Positions 50,726 through 59,815 of a stretch of DNA of 64,000 nt are shown in pieces. The stretch is from Deltaproteobacteria bacterium (GTDB lineage: Bacteria; Desulfobacterota; Desulfobacteria; Desulfobacterales; Desulfatirhabdiaceae): contig JACRBZ010000074.1 in the NCBI GenBank assembly GCA_016219185.1, positions 102,022 through 166,021 of the forward strand, given 5' to 3'. The position numbers and the translations under genes are program-made. The notes under the pieces are model-generated. The model was not told the DNA's origin. It saw nothing but the letters and a program-made list of their open reading frames with translations, and did no database searches. Every line of letters starts with the position of its first letter. Within the stretch, counting starts at the first letter, position 1.

Positions 50726-51745
50726 ATGCCCTTCAGGGTTCGAAGCGCCGATTTTGACGATCTGCAGTTTCTTTACCGCCTGGCGCAGCAGGCGTCGTTG
50801 ATCAGTCTGCCTCCTGATCCCGAAGCGTTGATGCACATTCTCCGGAAAAGCCATGAATCGTTTTCCAACCTGAATGATCCTGAAAACGCTGAATATGTTT
50901 TTGTTCTTGAAGACACAACAACCCAGGAGATTATTGGTGAATCTCTGGTTTATGCGCAATATGCCTCATCGGAGCATCCATATTATTATTTCAGCGTCAT
51001 CGAAAAAATCTTTACCGATGTTGAACTGGGAAAAACCATAACGCATCCGGTTCTGCGCCTGGAAGCCGAAAAATCGCCATTCAGCCTGACCGGAGGGTTG
51101 ATACTGGACAACCGCTATCGGGGGCATCCAAAAAAACTGGGGAACCTCATTGCATTGACCCGATTTGTGTATATGGGGATGTTCCCTGAGCGATTTCATA
51201 AACAAGTGCTGTCTGAAGTGGTTGCACCTTTAGATGAAAATGGAGGAAATCCTTTCTGGGAAGCGGTTGGAAGCAAATTAACCGGCCTGTCTTTTGAAGA
51301 ATTCCTGGCGTTGAATCGCCAGAAAAAAACAACTTTTATCGGAAATTTGTTTCCCTCGGATGACATTTATCTATGCTTCCTGACACCGGATCTGTGGCCT
51401 TCAAGGGAGCGGGTCAGGAAAGGAGTTGGTCATTTTGCCCGGCACATTATTGAAACCGTCGGTTTTCAATACCTGAACAGGGCGCACCTTCATGGCGGTC
51501 CCATTCTGGGTGCAAATCTTGAGAACATCAACGTCATAAAAAAGGGGGCATTTTATCGAACCGACATTCGTAATGAATCTTCTTTGCCCATTGAAGCCTT
51601 TTTGGGTTCAATCAAAAAAAACCGGTTTTACGGCGGAAAATTCCCCTGCGCCATTGAATCCCAAACTGTTTTTCTTCCGGAATTCGCTTTCAGGCTTCTG
51701 TGCTTGGAAAAAGAAGAGGAAGTTTTTGTAAGTCCGGTGGACTGA
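50726..51745 (+). CDS. Arginine N-succinyltransferase (AstA)-like acyltransferase
   Basis: GNAT-type protein of 339 aa resembling arginine/ornithine N-succinyltransferase: FRVRSADFDDLQFLYRLAQQ, FVLEDTTTQEIIGESLVYAQ, GGLILDNRYRGHPKKLGNL, and late LNRAHLHGGPILGANLENI. AstA begins arginine breakdown, but no astB-E genes are nearby, so another amine may be acylated. The start at 50726 is chosen because homologues begin close to MPFRVR and a GAGAGAAG stretch lies upstream. It follows the MFS fusion. Confidence 0.8.
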   Translation: MPFRVRSADFDDLQFLYRLAQQASLISLPPDPEALMHILRKSHESFSNLNDPENAEYVFVLEDTTTQEIIGESLVYAQYASSEHPYYYFSVIEKIFTDVELGKTITHPVLRLEAEKSPFSLTGGLILDNRYRGHPKKLGNLIALTRFVYMGMFPERFHKQVLSEVVAPLDENGGNPFWEAVGSKLTGLSFEEFLALNRQKKTTFIGNLFPSDDIYLCFLTPDLWPSRERVRKGVGHFARHIIETVGFQYLNRAHLHGGPILGANLENINVIKKGAFYRTDIRNESSLPIEAFLGSIKKNRFYGGKFPCAIESQTVFLPEFAFRLLCLEKEEEVFVSPVD

Positions 51746-51824
51746 AAAAGGCCCCATTCACCCCCTACGAATATTGAGGGTTGAATATAACTTTTTAATA
51801 TAAAAGTATATACAGGAGATTGTC

Positions 51825-52448
51825 GTGACAGCAATCATTGCTAAAGATTTTAAGCATGGCAATAATCTGCAGATTGGGGAATTCGTCATTATCGAAGCCG
51901 GTGTGACGGTAGGAGACGATGTGAAGATCGGTCATCGTGTCACGCTTAAGTCTGGTACGCGTATCGGAAACCATTCGATCATTGATGATCACTGCATCAC
52001 AACAGGTGCGTGCATCATAGGAAATCATGTCAATATCCGTACGGGCGCAATCATATCCAAAGCCACCATCATTGAAGATTACTGCTTTATTGGGCCGGGG
52101 ATCATCACCAACCATACCAAACATGTCAACCATGGTCGTTCGCATAAGATTCCGGATGTTCAACTCCTGACATATATTGGTTATGGCTCCATTCTGGGAT
52201 CCCAAGCATCGATTTTGGCGGGAGTGATTATTGTCCCTCAGGTAATCATTGGGGGGGGGACCGTTGTGATCAAAAATATACTTGAAAGAGGCGTTTATGT
52301 CGGATGTCCAGCAGGTAAACTATCTGATATTTCAAGTGATTATTTGATGAGTGAACCAGAAAATGCGGGCAGGATGTATCGGAGCACGGAAATGATGACG
52401 CACCTGAAAACGTATATTCCAAATTTAAAATTGACCGAATCACCATAA
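51825..52448 (+). CDS. Left-handed beta-helix (hexapeptide) acyltransferase
   Basis: Acyl- or acetyltransferase of 207 aa built mainly from hexapeptide repeats (for example VTVGDDVKIGHRVTLKSGT, IIGNHVNIRTGAIISKAT). A catalytic His probably lies in ITNHTKHVNHG. Such enzymes act on sugars or amines in envelope synthesis. GTG is used as start with CAGGAG upstream. The substrate is unknown. Confidence 0.82.
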   Translation: MTAIIAKDFKHGNNLQIGEFVIIEAGVTVGDDVKIGHRVTLKSGTRIGNHSIIDDHCITTGACIIGNHVNIRTGAIISKATIIEDYCFIGPGIITNHTKHVNHGRSHKIPDVQLLTYIGYGSILGSQASILAGVIIVPQVIIGGGTVVIKNILERGVYVGCPAGKLSDISSDYLMSEPENAGRMYRSTEMMTHLKTYIPNLKLTESP

Positions 52449-52463
52449 GAGGGATTAAAAAAT

Positions 52464-53540
52464 ATGGCGTTTCAATTAAAGGTGGTATCCATATTTATTG
52501 CGATTATGATGGCTGTTGTCCCTTTTGGCGGTGCTGTTGAGGCGACGGGGCAACCCGGCAAAAAATTTCGAATCGGATATATTGAGGCCAACAATTTTTG
52601 GGCATTTTCAGAAATCATGAATGCCACGAAAAAAAGTCTGGAAAAAATGGGATGGTTGAACCGGATTGAGTTTCCGGAAGATGCCCACATCACTACCGGA
52701 TGGGGAATACCGGAAACCGAAAAAAAATTAGCGGACAAAGCAGCCGAACTGATAGCCAGAAAAGATCTGGATATGATTATCACTGCCGGAACGCCACCAA
52801 CTGCCGCTTTGCTAAAGGCAAATAATGGCAAAATGCCCATATTTGCCATTGGCGTGTCGGATCCGATCAAGTCTAAATTTGTCATCAACACCAAGGATTC
52901 AGGAGTAGATAATTTCACTGCCCGCGTTGTTCCTGACCGCTTTACACAGATGTTTACCATTTTTCATGATGTTGTCAGATTTAAAAAGCTGGGGCTGATA
53001 TATTCAGATAGTGAAAACGGCAAGGTATTTTCCAATGTGGATGATGCCCGAAAGGTAGCCAAAGAACTCGGTTTTCAGGTGATTGAATACAAGAAGCTAA
53101 AGGACACGGACAAGGCCAATGAGTGCATCGAAGGGATCAACTGGTTGATCCAGCAGGGGATTGACGCATTCTTTCAGCCGGCGCTCACTTGTTTTGACTG
53201 GAAACAGAGCGATGTAAAAAAAATACTGGATACTTTGACCGAACATAAAATACCTGTTTTTGCACGGGAAGGAACCCTATATGTAAAGGCCGGAGCGCTC
53301 ATGGGGTTTTCCAGCATCGACTTTGCACCGCGGGGAGACTTTAACGCCAAAAAAATCATTCGCATTTTACAAGGGGAAAAACCACGGTCTCTTCCCATGG
53401 TGGATGGAACTCCTCCAAAAATATCTTTTAACATTCGTGTCGCAGAAAAAATTGGTTTTAATCCCCCATTTGATATTCTGGGAGCCAGTGATGAGATCTT
53501 TAAAGAAATTACGCTTCCGGATAATCGGCTGGTCAAATAG
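52464..53540 (+). CDS. ABC-type substrate-binding protein, orphan
   Basis: Periplasmic protein of 358 aa. A signal peptide ends near GGAVEA. The fold matches the ABC substrate-binding family that includes tryptophan- and thiamine-precursor-type receptors: TAGTPPTAALLKANNGKMP, KKLGLIYSDSENGKVF, EHKIPVFAREG. No permease or ATPase gene adjoins it, so the transporter partner is elsewhere or it serves as a sensor. It starts 16 nt after the acyltransferase. Confidence 0.8.
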   Translation: MAFQLKVVSIFIAIMMAVVPFGGAVEATGQPGKKFRIGYIEANNFWAFSEIMNATKKSLEKMGWLNRIEFPEDAHITTGWGIPETEKKLADKAAELIARKDLDMIITAGTPPTAALLKANNGKMPIFAIGVSDPIKSKFVINTKDSGVDNFTARVVPDRFTQMFTIFHDVVRFKKLGLIYSDSENGKVFSNVDDARKVAKELGFQVIEYKKLKDTDKANECIEGINWLIQQGIDAFFQPALTCFDWKQSDVKKILDTLTEHKIPVFAREGTLYVKAGALMGFSSIDFAPRGDFNAKKIIRILQGEKPRSLPMVDGTPPKISFNIRVAEKIGFNPPFDILGASDEIFKEITLPDNRLVK

Positions 53541-53550
53541 GGTACGTTTA

Positions 53551-54573
53551 TTATTTCCCGTTTTCTTCGATGCAGAGCTGAATCCCGGTGCTGATCACTG
53601 TTTTGTCGGAGCCGGGATCGCCGATGGACAGCCGGATATCCTGGCAACCGGGACTCAAATCCCGGTCATCAAATTCGCATTCCCATCCCAGGGGCAGCAG
53701 CGGATTCAATGACCCTGAAAGCCCCAGAAAAGCCGGCAAATTCGGCCGCTGAGTGGTAAATACGGCCTGTCGGTACGTCTTGCCGATGCCTATCTGAAGG
53801 GAGCCCACCTGGGATAGCCGCCGGTAGTCCACTGCCCATCCCCGAACAACATAATGATCTGCCCCTTTTTGAACCGTCGCCACCCGCCTGCTCTTCCACT
53901 TGTTGTCTTCGAACCCTTTGTCATTGATGCTGTCGATGTCATATTCAATATTCCCCCTGGGATCCACATATCGGTTGTGAACCCAGTCCAGAAAATTATC
54001 CCGGTTGTGAACTTTGCCGGTTGCGTGCAACCATTCACTGTACTGGTTGAATAAAAGAACACCGATGGAATCCGAATACGGAATGACCCCAAAGCGCCAG
54101 GAAAACTGCTTTTCAAGGGTTTCAAGAGGCGGATCGTCATTTAGAATCAGGGCAATGGCGCTGGCCATTCCGGATCGATCCGCCCCGCGATAGCAATGCA
54201 GAAGTATGGGGCGGGGCGCGGACAGCAGCGCATCCACGAGTTGATTCAACCGGTTGTACTGGGGAAGTTCATGAGAGCCGAAGCCGATATTGAGCATCTG
54301 AATCTGATGATGTTCGGCAACTGCCTTTTCATTCTCATACCAGAGAGCACCTTTTTCAGGTCCCAGCAGGGCAATGATGGTACGAATCCCATAGTCCTGG
54401 ATGACCGTATCCAGGCGGGAGGCCGAAAGCTGGGCGCTACGGTAAACCTGTTTTTCAATCACCGGAAAAAACCGGGGATTAAAGGAAATATGCCACCAGA
54501 TTGCGCCACCGATGGTCATGGCAAGTGAGATCGCAGCAATCCATTTTTGAATGTGCCGGTCAGGCTTTTTCAT
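53551..54573 (-). CDS. Membrane-anchored protein tyrosine/dual-specificity phosphatase
   Basis: Protein of 340 aa. An N-terminal membrane helix (about 11-28) is followed by a phosphatase domain with the Cys-Arg loop HCYRGADRSG (Cys127, Arg133), typical of dual-specificity or lipid phosphatases. The C-terminal 120 residues form a separate beta-rich domain with no motif I recognise. It could act on periplasmic inositol-phosphate-like or protein substrates. It is convergent with the orphan binding-protein gene. Confidence 0.83.
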   Translation of the reverse strand: MKKPDRHIQKWIAAISLAMTIGGAIWWHISFNPRFFPVIEKQVYRSAQLSASRLDTVIQDYGIRTIIALLGPEKGALWYENEKAVAEHHQIQMLNIGFGSHELPQYNRLNQLVDALLSAPRPILLHCYRGADRSGMASAIALILNDDPPLETLEKQFSWRFGVIPYSDSIGVLLFNQYSEWLHATGKVHNRDNFLDWVHNRYVDPRGNIEYDIDSINDKGFEDNKWKSRRVATVQKGADHYVVRGWAVDYRRLSQVGSLQIGIGKTYRQAVFTTQRPNLPAFLGLSGSLNPLLPLGWECEFDDRDLSPGCQDIRLSIGDPGSDKTVISTGIQLCIEENGK

Positions 54574-54741
54574 ATGCCGGTTCTGCTTTGCCTGGAAACG
54601 GCTTCCATTTCAGTGTGAAACATGATAATTTTCCATTTGTTTATTCAGTTGTGATCCCTTCCGGATCACGATGCCATGAAAGTTTTGACCATTTTAAATA
54701 AAAAGGACGGGATTTTCCGATCTCGACACCAGGATACGATC

Positions 54742-56301
54742 ATGAAATGGCTTGCCCGCCGATTTCCCGATTTTGATTATCGGATAGCCGTGCTGTTTTG
54801 CATTGCTTTTCTCAGCCTTTTTCCCCTGCTGGGAGCTGCTCCGCTTTTTGATGAGGACGAAGGGTTTTATGCGGAAGCCAGCCGGGAAATGCTTGAAAAC
54901 GGAAACTACCTTACCGCTCATATCAATGGCGCGCCGCAATATGATAAACCCATTCTCATATACTGGCTTCAGGTGATCAGCTTCCGGATTTTGGGTCAGA
55001 ATGAATTTGCGGCCCGCTTCCCATCCGCCCTGGCAACTTTTCTGTGGATGCTGGCGATCTTCAGCTTTACCCGTCGCCATCTGGGGCTTCAAAGCGGCTT
55101 TCTGTCGGCCTTGTTTTTCATCAGCGCCATCCAGGTCACCATTACCGGTAAGGCCGCGATTGTTGATTCGGCCCTGAATCTTTTCCTCACCCAATGTCTT
55201 TTTCATCTATATGAATACACGCAAAACAGGCACCGTCGGATTTATACCGCAGCCGTTTACGCAGGACTTGGTTTTCTGGCCAAGGGACCGGTAGCCGTTG
55301 TCATTCCGTTTGGCGTCAGCCTGATTTACTGCCTGATGCAAAGGCAGTTTCGACTCTGGCTGAAGATGGTTTTTAACCTTCGGGCGATTCTGATCTTTAT
55401 TGCCATAGCGCTTCCCTGGTATGTGCTGGAATACCTGGATCAGGGCATGATCTTTATACAGGATTTCTTTCTAAAACACAATTTAGAACGTTTTTCCCGA
55501 ACATTTGAAGGGCACTCCGGATCCCTGATTTATTATATTCCCGTGATCATTATCGGAACGCTTCCCCATTGCGGCCTGTTGATTGCTCTTATTCGCCAAG
55601 CCAGAACGCTCATGAAGCAGGATGTGTATCGGTTCTGTTTTATCTGGGTCGGGTTTGTGCTGATCCTGTTCTCATTTGGGAGTACCAAACTCCCCCATTA
55701 TATTCTCAGCGCATTTCCGCCGCTTTTTATCCTGTATGGGGGCGTTTATGAACGATTGGCGGCGCGTCTGCGCTCATATCTTGTGCCGGCAGCCGCTTTT
55801 CTGGGGGTTTTTTTGATTCTTCCGCTGGCCATTCCGCTGGCCATTCCGTATGTCCGGGATGATTTCGCCGCTTGCATGATGGGGGCCGGCCAGTCGCTTT
55901 TCGGTGCGGGCTATTATGCTTTCTGCGGCCTTCTGACCGTTTCCGTGATGCTTCTTTTTTTTGTCAGGCAATCCGGGTCACTGAGGCCCGCCATCGTGGT
56001 TTCCGTAGCCTATCTGCTTCTGGTGAACCTGGCCCTGATGCCGCGCATTGGGGGATTGATGCAGTCTCCGGTCCGGGAAGCGGCGCTGATTGCTTCCCAT
56101 CTTCCCGAACGGGCGGTGATGTGGGGGCATACCCTGCCCAGCTTTATGTTTTACAGCCATAAACTAGTTCAAATGCGCCATCCGGCTCCAGGGGATTTGC
56201 TGATCACCAAAAAAACACACCTGTCCGAGGTCGGCGCACATGAAATCCTTTATGAGAAAAACTGCATCGTTCTGGCGCGGATACTGGGGCAAAGTCCATA
56301 A
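54742..56301 (+). CDS. GT39/ArnT-like polytopic glycosyltransferase
   Basis: Inner-membrane glycosyltransferase of 519 aa with about 11-12 helices, of the dolichyl-phosphate-mannose/ArnT class that takes polyprenyl-phosphate sugars. The catalytic acidic motif FDEDEGFYAEASREML is near residue 36, followed by PQYDKPILIYWLQ and LFFISAIQVTITGKAAIVDS. The start at 54742 has AGGA 8 nt upstream; the frame extends to an ATG at 54676 without a site. GtrA at 11.8 kb is of the partner class but distant. Confidence 0.87.
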   Translation: MKWLARRFPDFDYRIAVLFCIAFLSLFPLLGAAPLFDEDEGFYAEASREMLENGNYLTAHINGAPQYDKPILIYWLQVISFRILGQNEFAARFPSALATFLWMLAIFSFTRRHLGLQSGFLSALFFISAIQVTITGKAAIVDSALNLFLTQCLFHLYEYTQNRHRRIYTAAVYAGLGFLAKGPVAVVIPFGVSLIYCLMQRQFRLWLKMVFNLRAILIFIAIALPWYVLEYLDQGMIFIQDFFLKHNLERFSRTFEGHSGSLIYYIPVIIIGTLPHCGLLIALIRQARTLMKQDVYRFCFIWVGFVLILFSFGSTKLPHYILSAFPPLFILYGGVYERLAARLRSYLVPAAAFLGVFLILPLAIPLAIPYVRDDFAACMMGAGQSLFGAGYYAFCGLLTVSVMLLFFVRQSGSLRPAIVVSVAYLLLVNLALMPRIGGLMQSPVREAALIASHLPERAVMWGHTLPSFMFYSHKLVQMRHPAPGDLLITKKTHLSEVGAHEILYEKNCIVLARILGQSP

Positions 56302-56332
56302 GATAAAAATCAGACGCGACCCCCGCCGCCCC

Positions 56333-58348
56333 TTATAAATACCGGATGAACAGCATGGTAATGTCATCGGATTGCGGCGCTTCTCCCGCATGAATGGTGA
56401 CGGCTTCTTTGATGCGGACAATAAAATCCTCAACCGGCTCATCCTGGTGCGCCTCCATTTCCTTGAGAAGGCGATTCTCTGAAAAGAGCTGATTTTCCGT
56501 GTTCATTGCTTCGGTAATGCCATCCGTATAAAGAAACAGGGCATCCCCGTGGTCCAACTGAAGCTGGATATCCTTGAACTGAAAGTCTTCCATGATTCCG
56601 GCAATGGGGCCGCTGATATCCCGTTTATAATATACGCCGTCATTGCGGCTGACGACAATCGGGGGATTGTGACCGGCATTCACATACCGCAGCAGCCCGG
56701 TGCGGATATTGAAGATGCCGATGAGCAGCGTCACGAACATGGATTTGGGATTGTCGGCGCTGAGGCTGTTGTTGATCTGATTCATCATGTCCGCCGGCGA
56801 TATTCCTTTTTTGGCCGATGTTTTAACAAGTGTCATGGTAATGGTCATAAAGAGCGCTGCGGGAACGCCTTTTCCGGAAACATCTCCGATGGTAAAGCAC
56901 AGGTTGTCCTCATCGATGAAGAAAAAATCGTATAAATCCCCTCCCACTTCCTTGGCGGGCTCCAGAAGCGCAAAAAGTTTAAACTCCTTTTGTTCGGGAA
57001 ACGCCGGATATATCTTGGGCAAAATTCCCAGTTGAATATCCCTGGCGACATTCAGCTCGCTTTCAAGCCGCTGCCTGGCGGCAATGGCATCCATCAATCC
57101 GTGAATGTTCTTTTTTAACTCGGCCCGCATATAGATGAAGGATTCGGCCAGTCGTCCGACCTCATCCCGGTATTTTCGCGGCAGTTCATCAATCGGAGAT
57201 GACAGATCCAGGTCCGTTGTGAAATCCTGCAGGGGAAGTTCCTTGGCATAAGCGGCCAGAAGATTCAGGGGCCGCGACAGGTTAGCGACCATAAAGATTG
57301 CGGCAATCAGGCTGACCGCAAAAATGACCGCGATGATGAAGCTTTGCCGGGTTACCAGCGTTGTCGCGGGCGTCTGGATTTCATCAATCGGAACCGCAAT
57401 GATCAAAAACCAGTCCAGCGGTTTGAAATAGCTGACAAAGGCTTCGGTAAACTTTCCGTTTCCGATTGCAGGGTTGGCATAGCGAACGGAACTGCGGCCT
57501 TCTTTTGCCGTCCGCATCAGATCATCCAGAAGGCTGTTGCCGGTAAGGGTATTCTTAACCGAAGGCCAGTCAATGGCCTCATGATTCCGTAGGGGAATGA
57601 CGATTTTTTTTTCGCCGTTAACAATAAACGGCGTACCGGTTTTGGCCACGGTGATGCTTTCAAAGGAATTGCGCAGAACCTCGATGATTTTATCCAGTTT
57701 TTTCTGGGCCTCGGCTTCGATGTCACCGATATCGGCGACAGCCCCAATCGACCAGCGCCATTTTTCAAACGGGACGAAATATCCCAGTTTTTTACCGCCG
57801 TTGTCGCCTTCCGGCAATTTCCATTCAAATACCGCATAATCCCCGTCAGCCTTCAGCGCATCCCCGCACATGACATCGGCAAGACATCTGCCCTTCATGT
57901 CCCGAAGAGATCGGATCGAGCTGCCTACGGCGCAGGATAAGGAATGGGAAAGAACCGTTCCCGCGGTATTCACGGCAAAGATATGGCCGTTTTCGATAGA
58001 GACGGTGTTTATCCATTTGAGGGCGTTTTTCTGGGCCTCGTCAGCGGATATTCTGCCGCTTTCCACAAGATCTGCAAACTCATCCAGGACCGATACCACC
58101 ATTGCCGACAGGTTCTTCAGCCGCTGTTTTCTGCTCTGAAGGGTGTCGACGCGATCCGCAAGCAGTTTGTCGTATCCGCCGCGAATCGTTAATTCCACCA
58201 GGCTCAGGACGTTTCTGGCCGATGCTTCCTCTGCTTCGTACATGGCCCGGCCAACGTCCTTATGGGTAAAATATAAAATCGCGGCGGCCGTGACCGCCAT
58301 TGTCAGAAAAAGAAAAAAAATGATCTTTGATTTCAGCGATAAAAACAT
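56333..58348 (-). CDS. RsbU-type serine phosphatase with Cache and HAMP domains
   Basis: Membrane sensor phosphatase of 671 aa. It has helix 1 (IIFFLFLTMAVTAAAILYF), a large periplasmic double-Cache region (about 35-330), helix 2, HAMP, and a C-terminal PPM/SpoIIE domain with metal-binding DLYDFFFIDEDNLCFTIGDVSGKG and SDDITMLFIRYL. It would dephosphorylate an anti-sigma-factor antagonist. No such partner is next to it. The ATG at 58348 has GGGAGC 7 nt upstream. Confidence 0.9.
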   Translation of the reverse strand: MFLSLKSKIIFFLFLTMAVTAAAILYFTHKDVGRAMYEAEEASARNVLSLVELTIRGGYDKLLADRVDTLQSRKQRLKNLSAMVVSVLDEFADLVESGRISADEAQKNALKWINTVSIENGHIFAVNTAGTVLSHSLSCAVGSSIRSLRDMKGRCLADVMCGDALKADGDYAVFEWKLPEGDNGGKKLGYFVPFEKWRWSIGAVADIGDIEAEAQKKLDKIIEVLRNSFESITVAKTGTPFIVNGEKKIVIPLRNHEAIDWPSVKNTLTGNSLLDDLMRTAKEGRSSVRYANPAIGNGKFTEAFVSYFKPLDWFLIIAVPIDEIQTPATTLVTRQSFIIAVIFAVSLIAAIFMVANLSRPLNLLAAYAKELPLQDFTTDLDLSSPIDELPRKYRDEVGRLAESFIYMRAELKKNIHGLMDAIAARQRLESELNVARDIQLGILPKIYPAFPEQKEFKLFALLEPAKEVGGDLYDFFFIDEDNLCFTIGDVSGKGVPAALFMTITMTLVKTSAKKGISPADMMNQINNSLSADNPKSMFVTLLIGIFNIRTGLLRYVNAGHNPPIVVSRNDGVYYKRDISGPIAGIMEDFQFKDIQLQLDHGDALFLYTDGITEAMNTENQLFSENRLLKEMEAHQDEPVEDFIVRIKEAVTIHAGEAPQSDDITMLFIRYL

Positions 58349-58427
58349 CCGTAAGCTCCCTTGTTGTCTCAATCCCATCAGGGCTGAGGGATAATGCTTG
58401 AATGCAAATGTTTAATTCTTTGGCCCG

Positions 58428-59114
58428 CTATTGGCCCTGTCTCTTTTGTATGGCTTTTAAAACATGCGGATAAACAGCGGAGGCAATGATCCGGTAGCCT
58501 TTTGCATTGGGGTGGATTCCGTCTATCAGGTTGAGTTCCGGCTCTCCGGCAACGCCTTCCAGAAAAAAGGGGATAAAGAGGATCTCTTCCCGCTCGGCGA
58601 TTTCGGCATACAGCCGGGCATACGGCTCGGCATAGGACGGCGCATCATTGAACAGCATTTTCATGCCCGCAAGAACCACCGTGATCTGGTGGTCCTTGAA
58701 TGTTCGAACCATCCGGGAAATGTTGTTTTGTATCAGGTGATGATCCATTCCGAGGAGGCCGTCATTGGCGCCCGTGCACAGAATAACGATATCGGGTCTC
58801 AGTGAAAGCACCCGGTTGATGCGGGACAGCAGGCCGCTGGTGGTCTCGCCGCTGTTGCCAGCATTAACGATTGTGCAGGAAAACCCCGCTTTCCGAAGCA
58901 TTGATTCAAGAAGGGCCGGATAAGCCTGATGTTCTTCCACCCCATATCCTTCGGTGAGGCTGTCGCCCAAGGCAACGATGGTAAGGGTTTGAACAGACCG
59001 ATGGGGAGCCGGCTGCGGGAAGGAATCCTTTTTTTCGCAGCCGGCCATGCAGATTGCGGACATGACGCCTCCCAGAATCAGCAGCAATTTATAAATCCGT
59101 ATATGAAACCGCAT
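58428..59114 (-). CDS. SGNH/GDSL-family esterase, lipoprotein (TesA-like)
   Basis: Lipoprotein esterase of 228 aa. The lipobox ICMAGC gives a lipid Cys about 26. Block I is IVALGDSLTEGYG (Ser about 52), block II Gly in NAGNSGETT, block III TGANDG, and block V DGIHPNAKGY with catalytic Asp and His. This matches arylesterase/lysophospholipase TesA. It is divergent from the damaged dipeptide-transport region. Confidence 0.9.
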   Translation of the reverse strand: MRFHIRIYKLLLILGGVMSAICMAGCEKKDSFPQPAPHRSVQTLTIVALGDSLTEGYGVEEHQAYPALLESMLRKAGFSCTIVNAGNSGETTSGLLSRINRVLSLRPDIVILCTGANDGLLGMDHHLIQNNISRMVRTFKDHQITVVLAGMKMLFNDAPSYAEPYARLYAEIAEREEILFIPFFLEGVAGEPELNLIDGIHPNAKGYRIIASAVYPHVLKAIQKRQGQ

Positions 59115-59257
59115 GGCAATGGCGGAAATTCACTTGAAGGTTCTTGCCAGATTTTGTATTTTGGCAACCTTTCCATACAATATAAGGGTAGAGAATGCAA
59201 TGCAACAGGGCCAAAATATACAACCGGCACGCTGATTTCCCCGCTAAAAAGGTTCCG

Positions 59258-59815
59258 ATGGATATTACCGATTTTTTCGATGCTCGCGATATATGGCCGG
59301 ATACCAACAGCGACGGTTATCCGGATGATCTCGGATTAACCCTTAGCGTTGACCCTGGCGTAGCGGATTCAAATATCTGGGCCGGGATTCTGAATCTGAC
59401 CGCCCGGCTTTCATTTGAAACCACGGCATTCAATCTGCCGATTGTCTGCACCCGGGGCAAAAGGGGCAAAAAGCGATCCAGAATGACCCTTGTGATCATG
59501 GCACCCGGAAAATACCCTCCGGGATTCAGGGATGAACCAAAGGAGAGCCATATCTGGCAGCCCCATCCGGATGCGGCGTATCTGGTTGGAGATTCGGCCC
59601 TTGAAATGGGCCGGATGCTGAATCGATTGGCCTTTGGAGCGTCCAAAACCCCTCCTTCTTCTCCGCATTCTCCGGCGCTTTCCATCGCTCTGCTGAATCT
59701 GGCAGGGGAAAGCGGAATCTATGGTACCAATCCTCTGCCCCATTTTGTCCCCCAAGGCCCTGGCCGAGTACAAGGATCAAATCGGCATGCATCCGGTGGG
59801 GACCGGGCCCTTTAA
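59258..59815 (+). CDS. Uncharacterised ORF, 3' end replaced by foreign frame
   Basis: Frame of 186 aa. The first 150 residues read as a genuine protein (DARDIWPDTNSDGYPDDLGL, LSFETTAFNLPIVCTRGKRG) that I do not recognise. An Asp/Asn-rich DTNSDGYPDDL could bind calcium. From about 59715 the frame runs over sequence whose true coding frame is a dipeptide-binding protein, so the tail looks like a by-product of a deletion. The start at 59258 has AAGG upstream. It is probably the 5' remnant of a larger gene. Confidence 0.45.
   Translation: MDITDFFDARDIWPDTNSDGYPDDLGLTLSVDPGVADSNIWAGILNLTARLSFETTAFNLPIVCTRGKRGKKRSRMTLVIMAPGKYPPGFRDEPKESHIWQPHPDAAYLVGDSALEMGRMLNRLAFGASKTPPSSPHSPALSIALLNLAGESGIYGTNPLPHFVPQGPGRVQGSNRHASGGDRAL

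Noticed and set aside
52464..53540. Missing PhnD phosphonate-binding protein
   Set aside because: This binding protein has motifs of a different substrate-binding family and sits 39 kb from phn without PhnD signatures.
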